Below are positions 10,572-20,353 of a stretch of 64,000 nt of DNA, piece after piece. How positions within the stretch are numbered: position 1 is the stretch's first letter; every line of letters begins with the position of its first letter. Position numbers and translations under genes: made by a program. Origin of the DNA: Trypanosoma brucei gambiense DAL972 (taxonomy: Eukaryota; Euglenozoa; Kinetoplastea; Trypanosomatida; Trypanosomatidae); assembly GCF_000210295.1 (NCBI RefSeq), contig NC_026741.1:124001-188000 (forward strand). The letters are read 5' to 3'. The notes under the pieces were generated by a model. The model was given only the letters and a program-made list of their open reading frames with translations, was not told the origin of the DNA and ran no database searches.

Positions 10572-11246
10572 TCAAAACACCTCTTGAAGGGTTCCTTCCA
10601 GCAGTTCCTCATCATTAAAAAAACATTCAAGAGCTTCATCTAGAGATTTCTCATGAACCTTACTTACGGGTACCACCTTCCCTCGCCCATTTTCCCGGCG
10701 CTTTTCGGGACTTGCAGGAACTTTAATACGTTGGTTAACAACCTTCGGAGGCGATAACAACCTCATCGTTGGTTCAATTTCAACCCTGTGCAAGTTCATA
10801 TCCGTTTCAACATCTAGTAATGTATCATGCAGCAATTGCTCTTCCCTAAAAAACTCATCGAGAGTATCTTCAAGCGATATGTCTCTCACCACTCTTGAGG
10901 TTTTTTCCGCTCTATTGGTTGTTTTTTCCACAATCGGAGAGATTTTATTTCCTCTGGAATCCTCCTCCTTGTGCCTTTTCACATTTGTTATATTTTCCTT
11001 TGGTCTCTCAACCGCTGTTGATTCGAGTGCATCCTCAACTTTTGGATTAATAATATTTAATTCGGCACGGCACACGTTGACTCGGCGGGGCGCTACGAAA
11101 TGGGCCCATTTTAGAGGAGCAACACGAAGAAACACGCCAATCAACACAAAAATAAGCACAGCACACAATAACTCTAATATGATGGAAATGTTTGAAGCAT
11201 ACGCCAACTTTTCCCTATCGATTACCTGAAAGAAAAAAAAATACAT
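10572..11246 (-). CDS. Small single-pass membrane protein with a repeated acidic SLxxxLxxFF motif
   Basis: The product has 224 residues from an ATG at 11244-11246. I recognise no family. A single hydrophobic span lies at about 22-41 (SIILELLCAVLIFVLIGVFL), followed by a basic segment. That suggests a short N-terminal ectodomain and a cytosolic C-terminal region of about 180 residues. The distinctive feature is a 20-residue motif present twice, at 124-143 (SLEDTLDEFFREEQLLHDTL) and 201-220 (SLDEALECFFNDEELLEGTL). The second copy ends four residues before the C-terminus. Both are acidic amphipathic helix candidates with a central FF and a following LL, and could be docking peptides. The start is awkward: codons 2-7 (YFFFFQ) are a T tract ending in CAG. 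The motif conservation and orientation argue that this is a real gene. Confidence 0.7.
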   Translation of the reverse strand: MYFFFFQVIDREKLAYASNISIILELLCAVLIFVLIGVFLRVAPLKWAHFVAPRRVNVCRAELNIINPKVEDALESTAVERPKENITNVKRHKEEDSRGNKISPIVEKTTNRAEKTSRVVRDISLEDTLDEFFREEQLLHDTLLDVETDMNLHRVEIEPTMRLLSPPKVVNQRIKVPASPEKRRENGRGKVVPVSKVHEKSLDEALECFFNDEELLEGTLQEVF

Positions 11247-11301
11247 CTCAGTACTCTCGCAGCGAGTCCCTCAAAGAAATGGTTTGAGTGAACACTTTAG
11301 T

Positions 11302-11341
11302 CTGCGATCACAAATAATAATTTTTTAAGAAAAAAAAAAAA
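11302..11341 (-). promoter_or_regulatory. Candidate trans-splice acceptor for the 224-residue gene
   Basis: The minus strand has a 12-base T run (complement of 11330-11341), then an AT-rich stretch, then AG at 11303-11302. This gives a 55-base 5' UTR and keeps the ATG at 11246. A competing acceptor-like site, a T tract plus CAG at 11227-11226, lies inside the ORF and would remove the ATG. Confidence 0.45.
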
Positions 11342-11743
11342 CTTCCCACTTTCCCGTCCGACCTTGCACTATTCTGCAGGCACGTATCGGTTTATTTATC
11401 TTTATAATCTTTCGTTTACCTTGTCCCTTTCTCTCTCTCTCTCTTTTTTTTTTCTTCTTCGTCTTCTTTTGTTTTGGTGTGGCGCCTCCTTACTAAGATA
11501 TGAGATATCTACGGCACCAAAACCTTAAAAAAAAAAAAAAAGAAGACTAAGCGGTAACAAAATGTAATTGTGCAGAATGTCATGGAAACAAATGAAGCTA
11601 TTAGTTCAGAAGTTTGCAGAGTGATGACACACAAACACACAAACATATATATATATTTATATATTTATTTATTTATTTATATATTTATATTTATTGATTT
11701 ATACGGTGGAGTTGATACACATATAATAGAAAGTAACAATAAC

Positions 11744-11768
11744 AGTAGTAGTAGTAGTAGTAGTAGTA
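11744..11768. repeat. (AGT)n microsatellite
   Basis: This is an uninterrupted 25-base AGT trinucleotide array just left of an A-rich stretch, in the long spacer downstream of the kinase gene. Confidence 0.9.
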
Positions 11769-13335
11769 ATAAGGCTTAAAAAAAAAAAAGAAAAAGAGGG
11801 ATGCAGAGAGGCGGAGTGCGCAGGTGGATGGGGGAAAATAAAAAGTAATTGAGGGTGAGAATAAAAGTAAGTAAGCAAGTAACTAAAACAAAAAAAAAAG
11901 AAAACAAAACAAAACAAAACATGCACACGGAAGCCCACATACACACGCCTGCGCACGTCTAGTGTACGAATATTGGTCAAAGAATCTTTAGAATGACATG
12001 AACATACACACGCATATCCATTCCTCTCTTTAAGTGATTACTTACAGATTGTTAAATATAGTTAAGTATAAGTGTAAATATATATAAGTAAATATATATA
12101 TATATATTTGTGCGTGTGTGTGTGTATTTTTTTTTTTGTGTTTCTTCTTTTAGCCATTTGATTTAGCAGTGTCGACACCCGAGATCCGTAGTCAAGAGAA
12201 AAATGTTGGGAATAAGTAATAATCGTAAAATAAAACAGAAAAAAACAGATCAGATCAGAAGATATTGTCGCAAACAAAAAAAAACGAAAAATCGGGGAAT
12301 CTTGGACTGAAAAGGTACGGAACGGTAACATAAAAAATCATAAACAAAAACAAATGATATTTTTTTAAAAAAAAAGAGGCGGTGAAGTAAAGCAGGAAAG
12401 GTAAAAGCAGTAATGACGACGGGATTAACCACCTAGAAAGACAACAAAAAGGACAAAGGTAAAATTGAATGGGGAGAAGGGAGTGGTTCGTACCGTCGCT
12501 GCGGTAAACCTTAAGCAAATAAAGATGAGATGAAAAAAAAAAAGAAGGAAACGAACAAACTCTTTTAGTTTTTGACAAAAATTGGCATTTTCGTACTACC
12601 TCGACTCCTCCCTCTTTTTGTTATTGCTGTTGTTTTCGGGGCTGCGAAACTATCAATATGAGGGGGGGCGGAGGAAAAAAGCAAAAACAATTACAATTAC
12701 AATTACAAGATCATTATTTTATATGACAGCTATTACGCACCTTAATATCAGTACGCGTGTGTTTACTTTTTAACAAAAATAAAAGCACACATTAACAAAC
12801 AGTCATAAATGCCTTTATTTCCTCCACTCCCACCACCACCACCACCCTGTGATAACCATTCAACTGCCTTTATTATTCCCTTTTCTTGTGTTTCTTTTTT
12901 TTTTGTGTGTGTGTGTGTTTTTGTGTTTCGCATAACCTAACAACCATGTGTATTATATACCGAATTAAATATATGCCCGTAAATATCGATATATAATTAA
13001 ATATTTCTCCACCCCTTCCTATTTCTCTTCCTTAATTTATTTTTTCTTCCATCACCGTGGAAAATTGCTCATTGGTTCACTGTTTTATCACCACACACTT
13101 TTAATATCCCCCTTCCTCCACTTTACATTGCGCCACCGCAACAAAAAAAAAAGATACGAAAAAAACAAACAAACATAACATAACATTAAAAAAGCAAATG
13201 AACTTAAACAAAATAAATGGTAAATAGAAAGCACGTAAAGCGAGTGAAATGAGTTGGTTGTAGAAATATGAAGGGGTTGAAAACAAAAATAAAAAGAACA
13301 GACAAAAAATACATAAAAAAATTGAAGAAATCTGG

Positions 13336-13338
<3 letters not shown>

Positions 13339-13375
<37 letters not shown>
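13339..13375. repeat. Long (TA)n microsatellite
   Basis: This is a perfect 37-base TA run, the longest uninterrupted dinucleotide array I saw. It lies in the gene-free spacer and is likely to vary in length between strains and to form cruciforms. Confidence 0.92.
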
Positions 13376-13379
<4 letters not shown>

Positions 13380-14613
13380 CTGTTGTGCATAGTACACGTA
13401 AATGTCCACAAAACCCTAACTCATGAAGAATATGGGGAAAAAAAGATATTATTGTCGGCGTTGATGAGAGTTTAAGGAACATAACGAGATGATAAGCACC
13501 AAAAAAAAAAAAAGAAAAACAAACATTTGTCATACCACAAAAATAAAAAAACAATGGAACCTGAAACAACACAACTGCGCCGAGATTCGATTATCATTTA
13601 AAGAAAAAAAAGAAGGAATAACATTTAAAAACGAAAAAAAAAACAGGAGAAAAAAAAATCAGACAACGATACACCGACGGAATGAATAAATTAATAAAAA
13701 CACGACGAATGTAACTGCGCAAAGAGTAAAGACGGAAGTCGAACACAACAAACAGAATAACGAGGTAAACAAAAACGAACATAAGATGATAGAAACAGCA
13801 AGGATACGCAATATTACACAATCACGCAGCATACGAGAAGGGGGAAAATGAATGGAAAAAACAGCCAAAACAAGACAGATGCACGACGGATAGAAGATCA
13901 ACTAAAAAACAAAACGGGTTGGAAAAAAAAACTCAAAAAAATCAGCGAGGGAAGCGCATAGGAGTCACCAAATATGCGATTAGTTTCCTCTCAAGAGTCA
14001 ATGCAACACACCGCATGCACACATAAATATATATAGATATATGGATATATGGATATATGGATATATATATATATATATACCTTCCCCGTACTTTCCTTCA
14101 TTTCCTTCCACATAAACATGTTTTTATGCTTACTTTTTCTCCCCTCCTCCTCTTCCTCCCCCTCAGTTCGTTTCTCTACCTCAGTTATGTTTTGTTGCAT
14201 CACAAATTTTTCGCTCCGCCATATATCTAAATAAATATATATATTTATATATATTTATTTATTTATCAATTCTTATTTATAAACATATGCATATCAATGT
14301 TTCAATTATCTTATCAACAGCATCCATGTACTTAATAACTTTTTGGCCTCCAACACTTATCCACGGCACCGAACAGAACGAAACTTTTTCATATAATATT
14401 CCTTTAACCGATGTGCCCCAAAGATATATACAAACGCAATTAGAACAACAAAATCATCATCTGCGTTATGATGATTTCCTCTTTTTTTTTCTTCTTCTTC
14501 TCATTTTCTTTTATTCTTTTTTAATTTCTAATTGTAATTATTTTCTTCCTTCCACACACACACACCCAAGTGGTCATAAACACACGTACATGCATAATTA
14601 TATATAAGTGTGG

Positions 14614-14641
14614 TATATATATATATATATATATATATATT
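14614..14641. repeat. (TA)n microsatellite
   Basis: This is a perfect 28-base alternating TA run in the same gene-free spacer. Confidence 0.9.
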
Positions 14642-14979
14642 CCCTACCCCATCATATCATATTATATTGCACCAAAGGTGCGAATACAAACGAAAAAAAA
14701 ATCAATATACATAAATGTATAAAATATGGATGCGTATGGTTATAATCGCAAAGGCTTATCTCTTGTCTTCTTATTTCTCTCTCACATAATTAGATATTTT
14801 TCTTGTTTTCGTTTATTTTCCCCTTTAATTCTTTTTGTTTTTTTTTCTTAAAATCACCTTCGCCACCAAAAAACCAAAAAAAAACATAAATACATACACA
14901 CACGTAACCTTCCCGCATTCTCCATATCTGCTGAATGGTTGGTTTGTTCACGATTTATTTATTTATTGTTTTGTTTTCG

Positions 14980-15090
14980 CTCCCTCCCCTCTCTTTCTCT
15001 CTTTCTCTCTCTCTCTTCCTCATCCAAAATCCAAATTCCCTCTTCCTGCTTCTTTTTTTTTCTTTTCTTTTTTTTTCTTTTTCTTCTTCT
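14980..15090. repeat. CT-rich polypyrimidine tract
   Basis: The plus strand is strongly pyrimidine-biased here, with (CT)n and TTTC blocks, so the minus-strand transcript would be almost all purine. Mirror-like polypurine/polypyrimidine tracts can adopt triplex structure. Boundaries are approximate. Confidence 0.7.
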
Positions 15091-16776
15091 TGCTTTTGAT
15101 ATTTTAATCATTTTATGATTATTATTTTGTGTGTATGTGTGTGTTTGCGTGTCTGTTCTTTTCCTTCTATTTCTCATTCTCTTTCTCATTTCCCTCCTAT
15201 TCTTATTTCTTTTCCTCTCCCTCACTTTCCTTTTTCCTTTTTATGCTTCGTTATTACCTGTGCTTTTTCTTTATATAAATAAAAAGAAAAAAATTGATGG
15301 AAAAGAGAGAATAATTAGTGCCAATTCAGAACAAATGGGGTACTTGAAAAAAAAAAAACAGAAAAATAAACAAAAAAAAAAAGAAAAATAAGTAAAAAGT
15401 CCACACGATGTTCGATTGTTTTGTGTGGTCGCTGCAACAAACAGTGAAAAATATTGTTCGATCCTAATTAGTAAGTTTCCTTATTATTTTTTTTTAATTA
15501 GTACTGATTGATTCACTTCTGAGGAAACGCTTCAACAGCATTTCTATTTTCTTTTTTTTTCTTTTACCTTCCTCCTTTTCTAGTAGAATTACCTCCTTCT
15601 TTCTCCTTCTTTTTTTATATTATTTAAATATTTTTTTAATTGATTGTTATGACTATTCTTTTTTTTTCTTTTTTTGAAAAAGAAAACTTTTTGTTTCACC
15701 TGCATCTCTAACTTCCCTCTGATATTTTTTTTTTTCTTTTCCTTCACGATATAAAATTAGCCCGATTCGGTTCACTTTTAAGCCTTTAAGTTCATATGAG
15801 GAGAGGGAAACAAGAAAGAAAGAAGAAAAAAAAGAAGAAGAAAGGGATAAATTTGAAATAATTAAATCCATGCATTCCAACAAGGAAGGAAACGTTCATT
15901 TTCCTGGCCGTATTTGTTTTGTTTTGTTTTGTTTCCCTCATTTCACATACCCATAAAATTGTGTTGCTCCATTTACTGAGTAATGGATGACAACAATAAC
16001 AGGCAAAGAAAAAAAATGGTAATAATAACTATTATTATCATTATGGTAATAATATATTTTTTTAATGACTAATAATAACAATAATAATAATAATATTAAA
16101 AAAAGAAAAAAAGAAAGGGGAACAAAAAAAAAACTCGATGTGCTTCGTCTTCTTCACCTTAACTCTAACCGCTCCCCATAGCCTTCGTTTTCGTATTTCC
16201 ACTTGCATTCGCAAAAGGTAATGATAGTAATAATATTAGTAATTGTAGTAATTATAATAAATATAATAAATATAGCAACATAACGACATGGCATATTTTA
16301 AATTGTAAAAAAGGGTGAGGAAAGAAAAAAACAAAGAGGGGAACGGACAAAGGGGAAATAGAGAAGCTACAAGGAGAAGTAAAAAAAAAAAGAGCGCTTC
16401 AGGGCATTGGCATATGGATAGAAAGAAAGAAAGAAAGAGAGAGAAAAATAAAAAGTGAGCTAAAATAAAGGTAAAAAGGAGGAGGGAGCAAAAAAAAAAA
16501 AAAAGAGGAAAATAACAACAAACAAACGCGGAAAGGATCAACAGAAACACAAACAAAGATATGCACCCGCACACGCGTACACAAAACAGGTGGAAAAGGA
16601 AAAAAAAATGAAAATGGAAGCAAAAGGGGAAAAAATGGGAAAAAATGGGGGATCACAACGTTGTTCAAAGAAGCCTAACAACTCAAAAAAAATTTTCCCC
16701 CTTTTTCCCATTCTTCTACTCGCACCATACAAAAAAAAAACAATAAATCGCAGCCGTGGGAGCGTTGACAAACACA

Positions 16777-16828
16777 ACACACACACACACGCACACACAC
16801 ACACACGCACACACGCACACACGCACAC
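16777..16828. repeat. (CA)n/(CGCA)n microsatellite
   Basis: About 52 bases of CA dinucleotide with regular CG interruptions lie about 220 bases downstream of the kinase stop codon. The array would be GU-rich in the kinase 3' UTR. Confidence 0.88.
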
Positions 16829-17051
16829 CGCCACAATTAATATATTGAGGGAAGAAAGAAAAAAAAAAACTCTACCGCACTTCATCATTTTAAAAAGAGG
16901 GGGGGAGGAGAGAAGAAATACAAAAAATCCGTTGAAACACATTCAACCAAACACATATTGAAAAGGAACTTGAAGACAAACCTTCGGAGGAATGATAATC
17001 AAGTAAATGAAGGCAATGTCAATGACGATCATATGCGGGTGTAAAGTCTCC

Positions 17052-17942
17052 CTAGACGGTTTGTACCGCATTTTGCACCTCTTCATCCGATACATGAACC
17101 ACCTGATGAGTGTTCGGCACCGTTTGGTTCCCGCCTTCCACAAACCATGGATGTTGGGTAATCTCCGCAACTGTTATTCGACGCCGCGGGTCTACGGTTA
17201 GCATGCGCGAAATAAGACTTCGAGCGTTAGGTGAAAAGTGACGTGACATGCGATACTCCCCTCGCTCAATTTTGGTAAAGAGAGCATTAACATTCTCGTC
17301 ATCAAAAGGAAGATATCCCGCAAGCATCACAAACAGCACCACACCGCAGCTCCACACATCAGCCATCACACCGTCGTAGCCGCGTTCCTTCAGTACTTCA
17401 GGAGCCACATAATTTGGAGTGCCGCAAACGGTTTGCAACATCGTCCCTTGTCCACCTGCATTTCCATTATGCAAATGACTGAGACCAAAGTCGCTTATCT
17501 TCAGTGTATCATCCGAGTCAAGCAGCAGGTTTTCAGGCTTAAGATCGCGGTGAGCAATACCTTGGCTATGACAATAGTGAACACCTGCAATGAGTTGATG
17601 GAAGTAGTGGCGTGCAGTATTTTCATCAAAACGCTTTGCTGCTGCGATTTTATCAAACAACTCCCCACCAGTAACGAGTTCCAGTACAATGTAAATGTGG
17701 TTGGTTGTCTGCATGACCTCTCGAAGCTCGATAACATTCGGTTGGCGCAACACCTTCATTACTGCAATCTCTCGTTTGAGTTGCTCTTCCATCCGCTCCC
17801 GCACGAGTTGTTCCTTGTCTATAATTTTAATGGCCCATTCTTTTCCAGTTTCCACATCACGGCCAATCTTTACCTTTGAGAAGTTTCCGGATCCGAGCGT
17901 TTTTCCAAGTTCATAACGCCCAATGCGTTTCGTACCTCTCAT
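17052..17942 (-). CDS. Serine/threonine protein kinase, CAMK-like (SNF1/CIPK type)
   Basis: The product has 296 residues from the ATG at 17940-17942. The frame continues 52 codons upstream, but that stretch is Lys-rich and then reads a TA microsatellite (IYIYIYIY), so it is rejected as coding. The kinase domain fills nearly the whole protein: Gly loop GSGNFS 17-22, lysine K39 in AIK, catalytic HRDLKPEN 131-138, DFG 151-153, activation segment with T171 in TVCGTPNYVAPE, and conserved D196 and R245 regions. The sequence most resembles SNF1-related/CIPK kinases (YELGKTLGSGNFSKVK, GGELFDKI, AGYLPFDD). There is only a tail of about 28 residues, with no UBA, NAF, KA1 or calmodulin-binding domain, so regulation must come from partners or T-loop phosphorylation. 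The substrate is unknown. Confidence 0.93.
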   Translation of the reverse strand: MRGTKRIGRYELGKTLGSGNFSKVKIGRDVETGKEWAIKIIDKEQLVRERMEEQLKREIAVMKVLRQPNVIELREVMQTTNHIYIVLELVTGGELFDKIAAAKRFDENTARHYFHQLIAGVHYCHSQGIAHRDLKPENLLLDSDDTLKISDFGLSHLHNGNAGGQGTMLQTVCGTPNYVAPEVLKERGYDGVMADVWSCGVVLFVMLAGYLPFDDENVNALFTKIERGEYRMSRHFSPNARSLISRMLTVDPRRRITVAEITQHPWFVEGGNQTVPNTHQVVHVSDEEVQNAVQTV

Positions 17943-19358
17943 GACGGTAATTATATCAAACGCGCAGGTATCAAAATATATATATATATATATATTCCTT
18001 TTCTTTTTTCCTTTCCTTTCCTTTCCTTTCCTCTTCTCTCTCTTAGGGAAGTTTCCTCTAGCAACTGCTTCCGGTTGCCGCCCCTTCCCCTCCCTCACTT
18101 TGTTGTGGTTCCTTTGTTTTTTTTTCTTTTTTTTTTGTTCTTTCCCTCTTTCGCAGACTTTATTTCCTTCTGTTTTTTTATAATTATTGTTGATTTTTTT
18201 GTGCGTGTCTTTTTCCTTTTTTTTTCCCCCCCTTTCTTTTCCTTTTTCTGTTTTTGTTTTCTTCCCTCAAAACAAAAAGTAAAATTCTCTACTGTTTCTG
18301 CCTGTTCAAACCCTTGACACTCACTAAAATTATGTCAGTCTTAAGACGGGAGCCAAAACAACAACAAAAAAAAACAAAAGGCAAAGGCACAGGCAAAAAC
18401 AAAAATATAAGTAATAATAATAAAGAAAAAAAATTAAAACTAAAAAAAAGGGATCAAACTGATCGTAGTCCTCTTTTTCTTGTAAGTGTTTTTTTGTTTC
18501 GTTATATTACTGCGGTCCCTTCAAATTATTCTTTCTCACCTATGTTTTTATATCTTTTTTTTCTTTTCTTTTCCCTATTTGAATCGTTATCACCCAACGC
18601 ACAACTTGTGAAGTTCCTATATTCCGTCAAGATCCCTTTTTTTTGTTTTTGTTTCTGTTGTTATTGTTCTCGCCTCTGAACTTTCCCTTCTGTTTTCCAG
18701 CTTTTTTTTTAAAAAAAAATGTGCTTTCTTTTTTCCCTTCCTTTTCCTTTTCCTTTTCGTTGTTTTCGTTGTTTTTTTCCTTTGCGTCCGCCTGTCTAAA
18801 CCTCGTTTACACCCTTCGCCTCGGTGGCTCACGGCGTTGGAGGACTTGCCACTAAACGAGTGGACGCCCGGCAACTATAGGAAACAAATAAAAAGAAAAA
18901 GAAACAAATAAAAGAAGAAGTGAATTGAATTGAAGAAAGAGAAACACATGTGATCAACTTGTGAAACACAAACAATAAATAAGTAAACATAGACGCATTC
19001 ATTCATTCATTCATGCGTTTACCTTATGTATATATATATATATATATAATTATTTTTTTTATTATTTATAGATACAACGATAGCGGTACTACTACTAATA
19101 CTACTAAATATTTAACAAACAAGGAACGTATGAATAATAACAATAACGTCAACAAATACCCATACGCAAATATGAAACCCCCGAGGACGCCGGAATTACT
19201 CCAGTTGATGGTTTTCTAAATAATAAAAAAAAAGGGTAAGAAAAGAACAATGCCGCCAGCACCTCACACGCAAAGATTTATATAAACACAAAAATATAAA
19301 ATGCGTACAGATATATGTATAAATATATTCGCTCTTACATACAACTAAATATACATGA

Positions 19359-19392
<34 letters not shown>

Positions 19393-20353
19393 ATATATAT
19401 GTATCTGTATGTGTATGTATATGTTTATTTTCATTTTCATTCTTACTTATTTACGGACACGGAAGTGCACCAATAAATACACGTTCCATTAATTTACCCC
19501 TTTCATTTGTAGCAACGCACGCAAATTCATATAATTAACCTCTTTGCTTCACCATTTCAACTGCTTCTTTGATTTTATTTTGTTCCATTTCCCCCCCCCT
19601 TCCCTTTTCTCTCTTTCGTACCGACAAAAAAAAAACTAACAAGGTGGAACGAAACATGGAGTGAACCACAAAACAAAACAGTAAGTAAATATAACCAAAA
19701 AAAACAATAGGGGGAAAGAAAACAAAACTATAATATGGAAAAATAAAAATAAAAAATAAAAAAAAAGTGAACGGGCAAACGACGCCATGCAAGCATAAAA
19801 ATACAGAAAAGTCACCTTTCCTCCCTCAAAAAAAAAAAAAACAGGAATGACACACACGCACAAAGAAGTAAAAGTGGCTCACAAGTTTACAAATATGGAG
19901 AAATCTCCCCGAATCCAATCTATCGTTTCAGCTTCTGCTTCTTCACATTAATTTCCTTTAAATGAGATACACCGTTTCCTAACACCAGCAACAATAACAA
20001 CGATTATGGAAAGCAAAAAGTCACATTTGTTTCCTATACTTTTCGCTGACTCCCCTTCTTTCCTATCTTTAATATTCTTTTTTCAGAAACCTTCTCTCCT
20101 CCTCCATCTCCCCTCCTTTCCTTTTCATTTCTTTTAGTATTCTGCTCCAAACAATACTAAAAGTAATTAATATTATTATTATTATTACCATTATTATCAT
20201 CAGGGGTTTGCAGATACCATTTGCTTTGTTTCACTCAGTAAGCAAAAGAGGGGGAGAAAGAAAGGCGGGCGAATGGAAAAACAAACACGAGGCCAAATGT
20301 CGGCGCTGAAATATCTCCAGAGTAGAACAACAAAACATAAATTAAAATTGCCA
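17943..20353. other. Intergenic spacer, simple-sequence-rich
   Basis: The spacer of 2.4 kb lies upstream of the kinase. It has (TA)n at about 17975-17995, TTTCC repeats at 18000-18035, T-rich blocks to about 18260, an A-rich block at 18360-18450, ATTC repeats at 18997-19013 and a TA/TG array at 19359-19400. A run of A at 18366-18374 followed by CT at 18340-18341 is a possible kinase splice acceptor (5' UTR about 400 bases). No gene was seen. Confidence 0.45.
19359..19400. repeat. (TA)n-(TG)n compound microsatellite
   Basis: An alternating TA run passes into TG and back to TA, about 42 bases in total, in the spacer between the kinase gene and the CaaX-protein gene. Confidence 0.85.

Larger units (their letters stand above)
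11247..17051. other. 5.8-kb gene-free, simple-sequence-rich region
   Basis: No ORF in this stretch has coding character; all are Phe-, Lys- or Ile/Tyr-rich readings of homopolymers and TA tracts. It contains (AGT)n at 11744-11768, TTTA/TATA arrays at 11645-11695, (TA)n at 12080-12110, 13339-13375 and 14614-14641, ATGGAT-like steps at 14040-14080, a CT-rich tract at 14980-15090, AAT/ATT repeats at 16020-16100 and (CA)n at 16777-16828. Since transcription runs right to left, most of it could be the 3' UTR of the kinase gene or an unannotated non-coding transcript. Confidence 0.55.

Noticed and set aside
15131..15391. Phe/Leu-rich and Lys-rich ORFs in spacers (also many at 12-16, 18, 23-25 and 33-38 kb)
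   Set aside because: These are translations of poly-T, poly-A, TA and CT tracts, with no balanced codon use and no conserved motif.
17943..18098. 52-codon N-terminal extension of the kinase
   Set aside because: It reads a Lys/Arg-rich purine tract and then a TA microsatellite (IYIYIYIY). The downstream ATG gives a normal kinase N-terminus.
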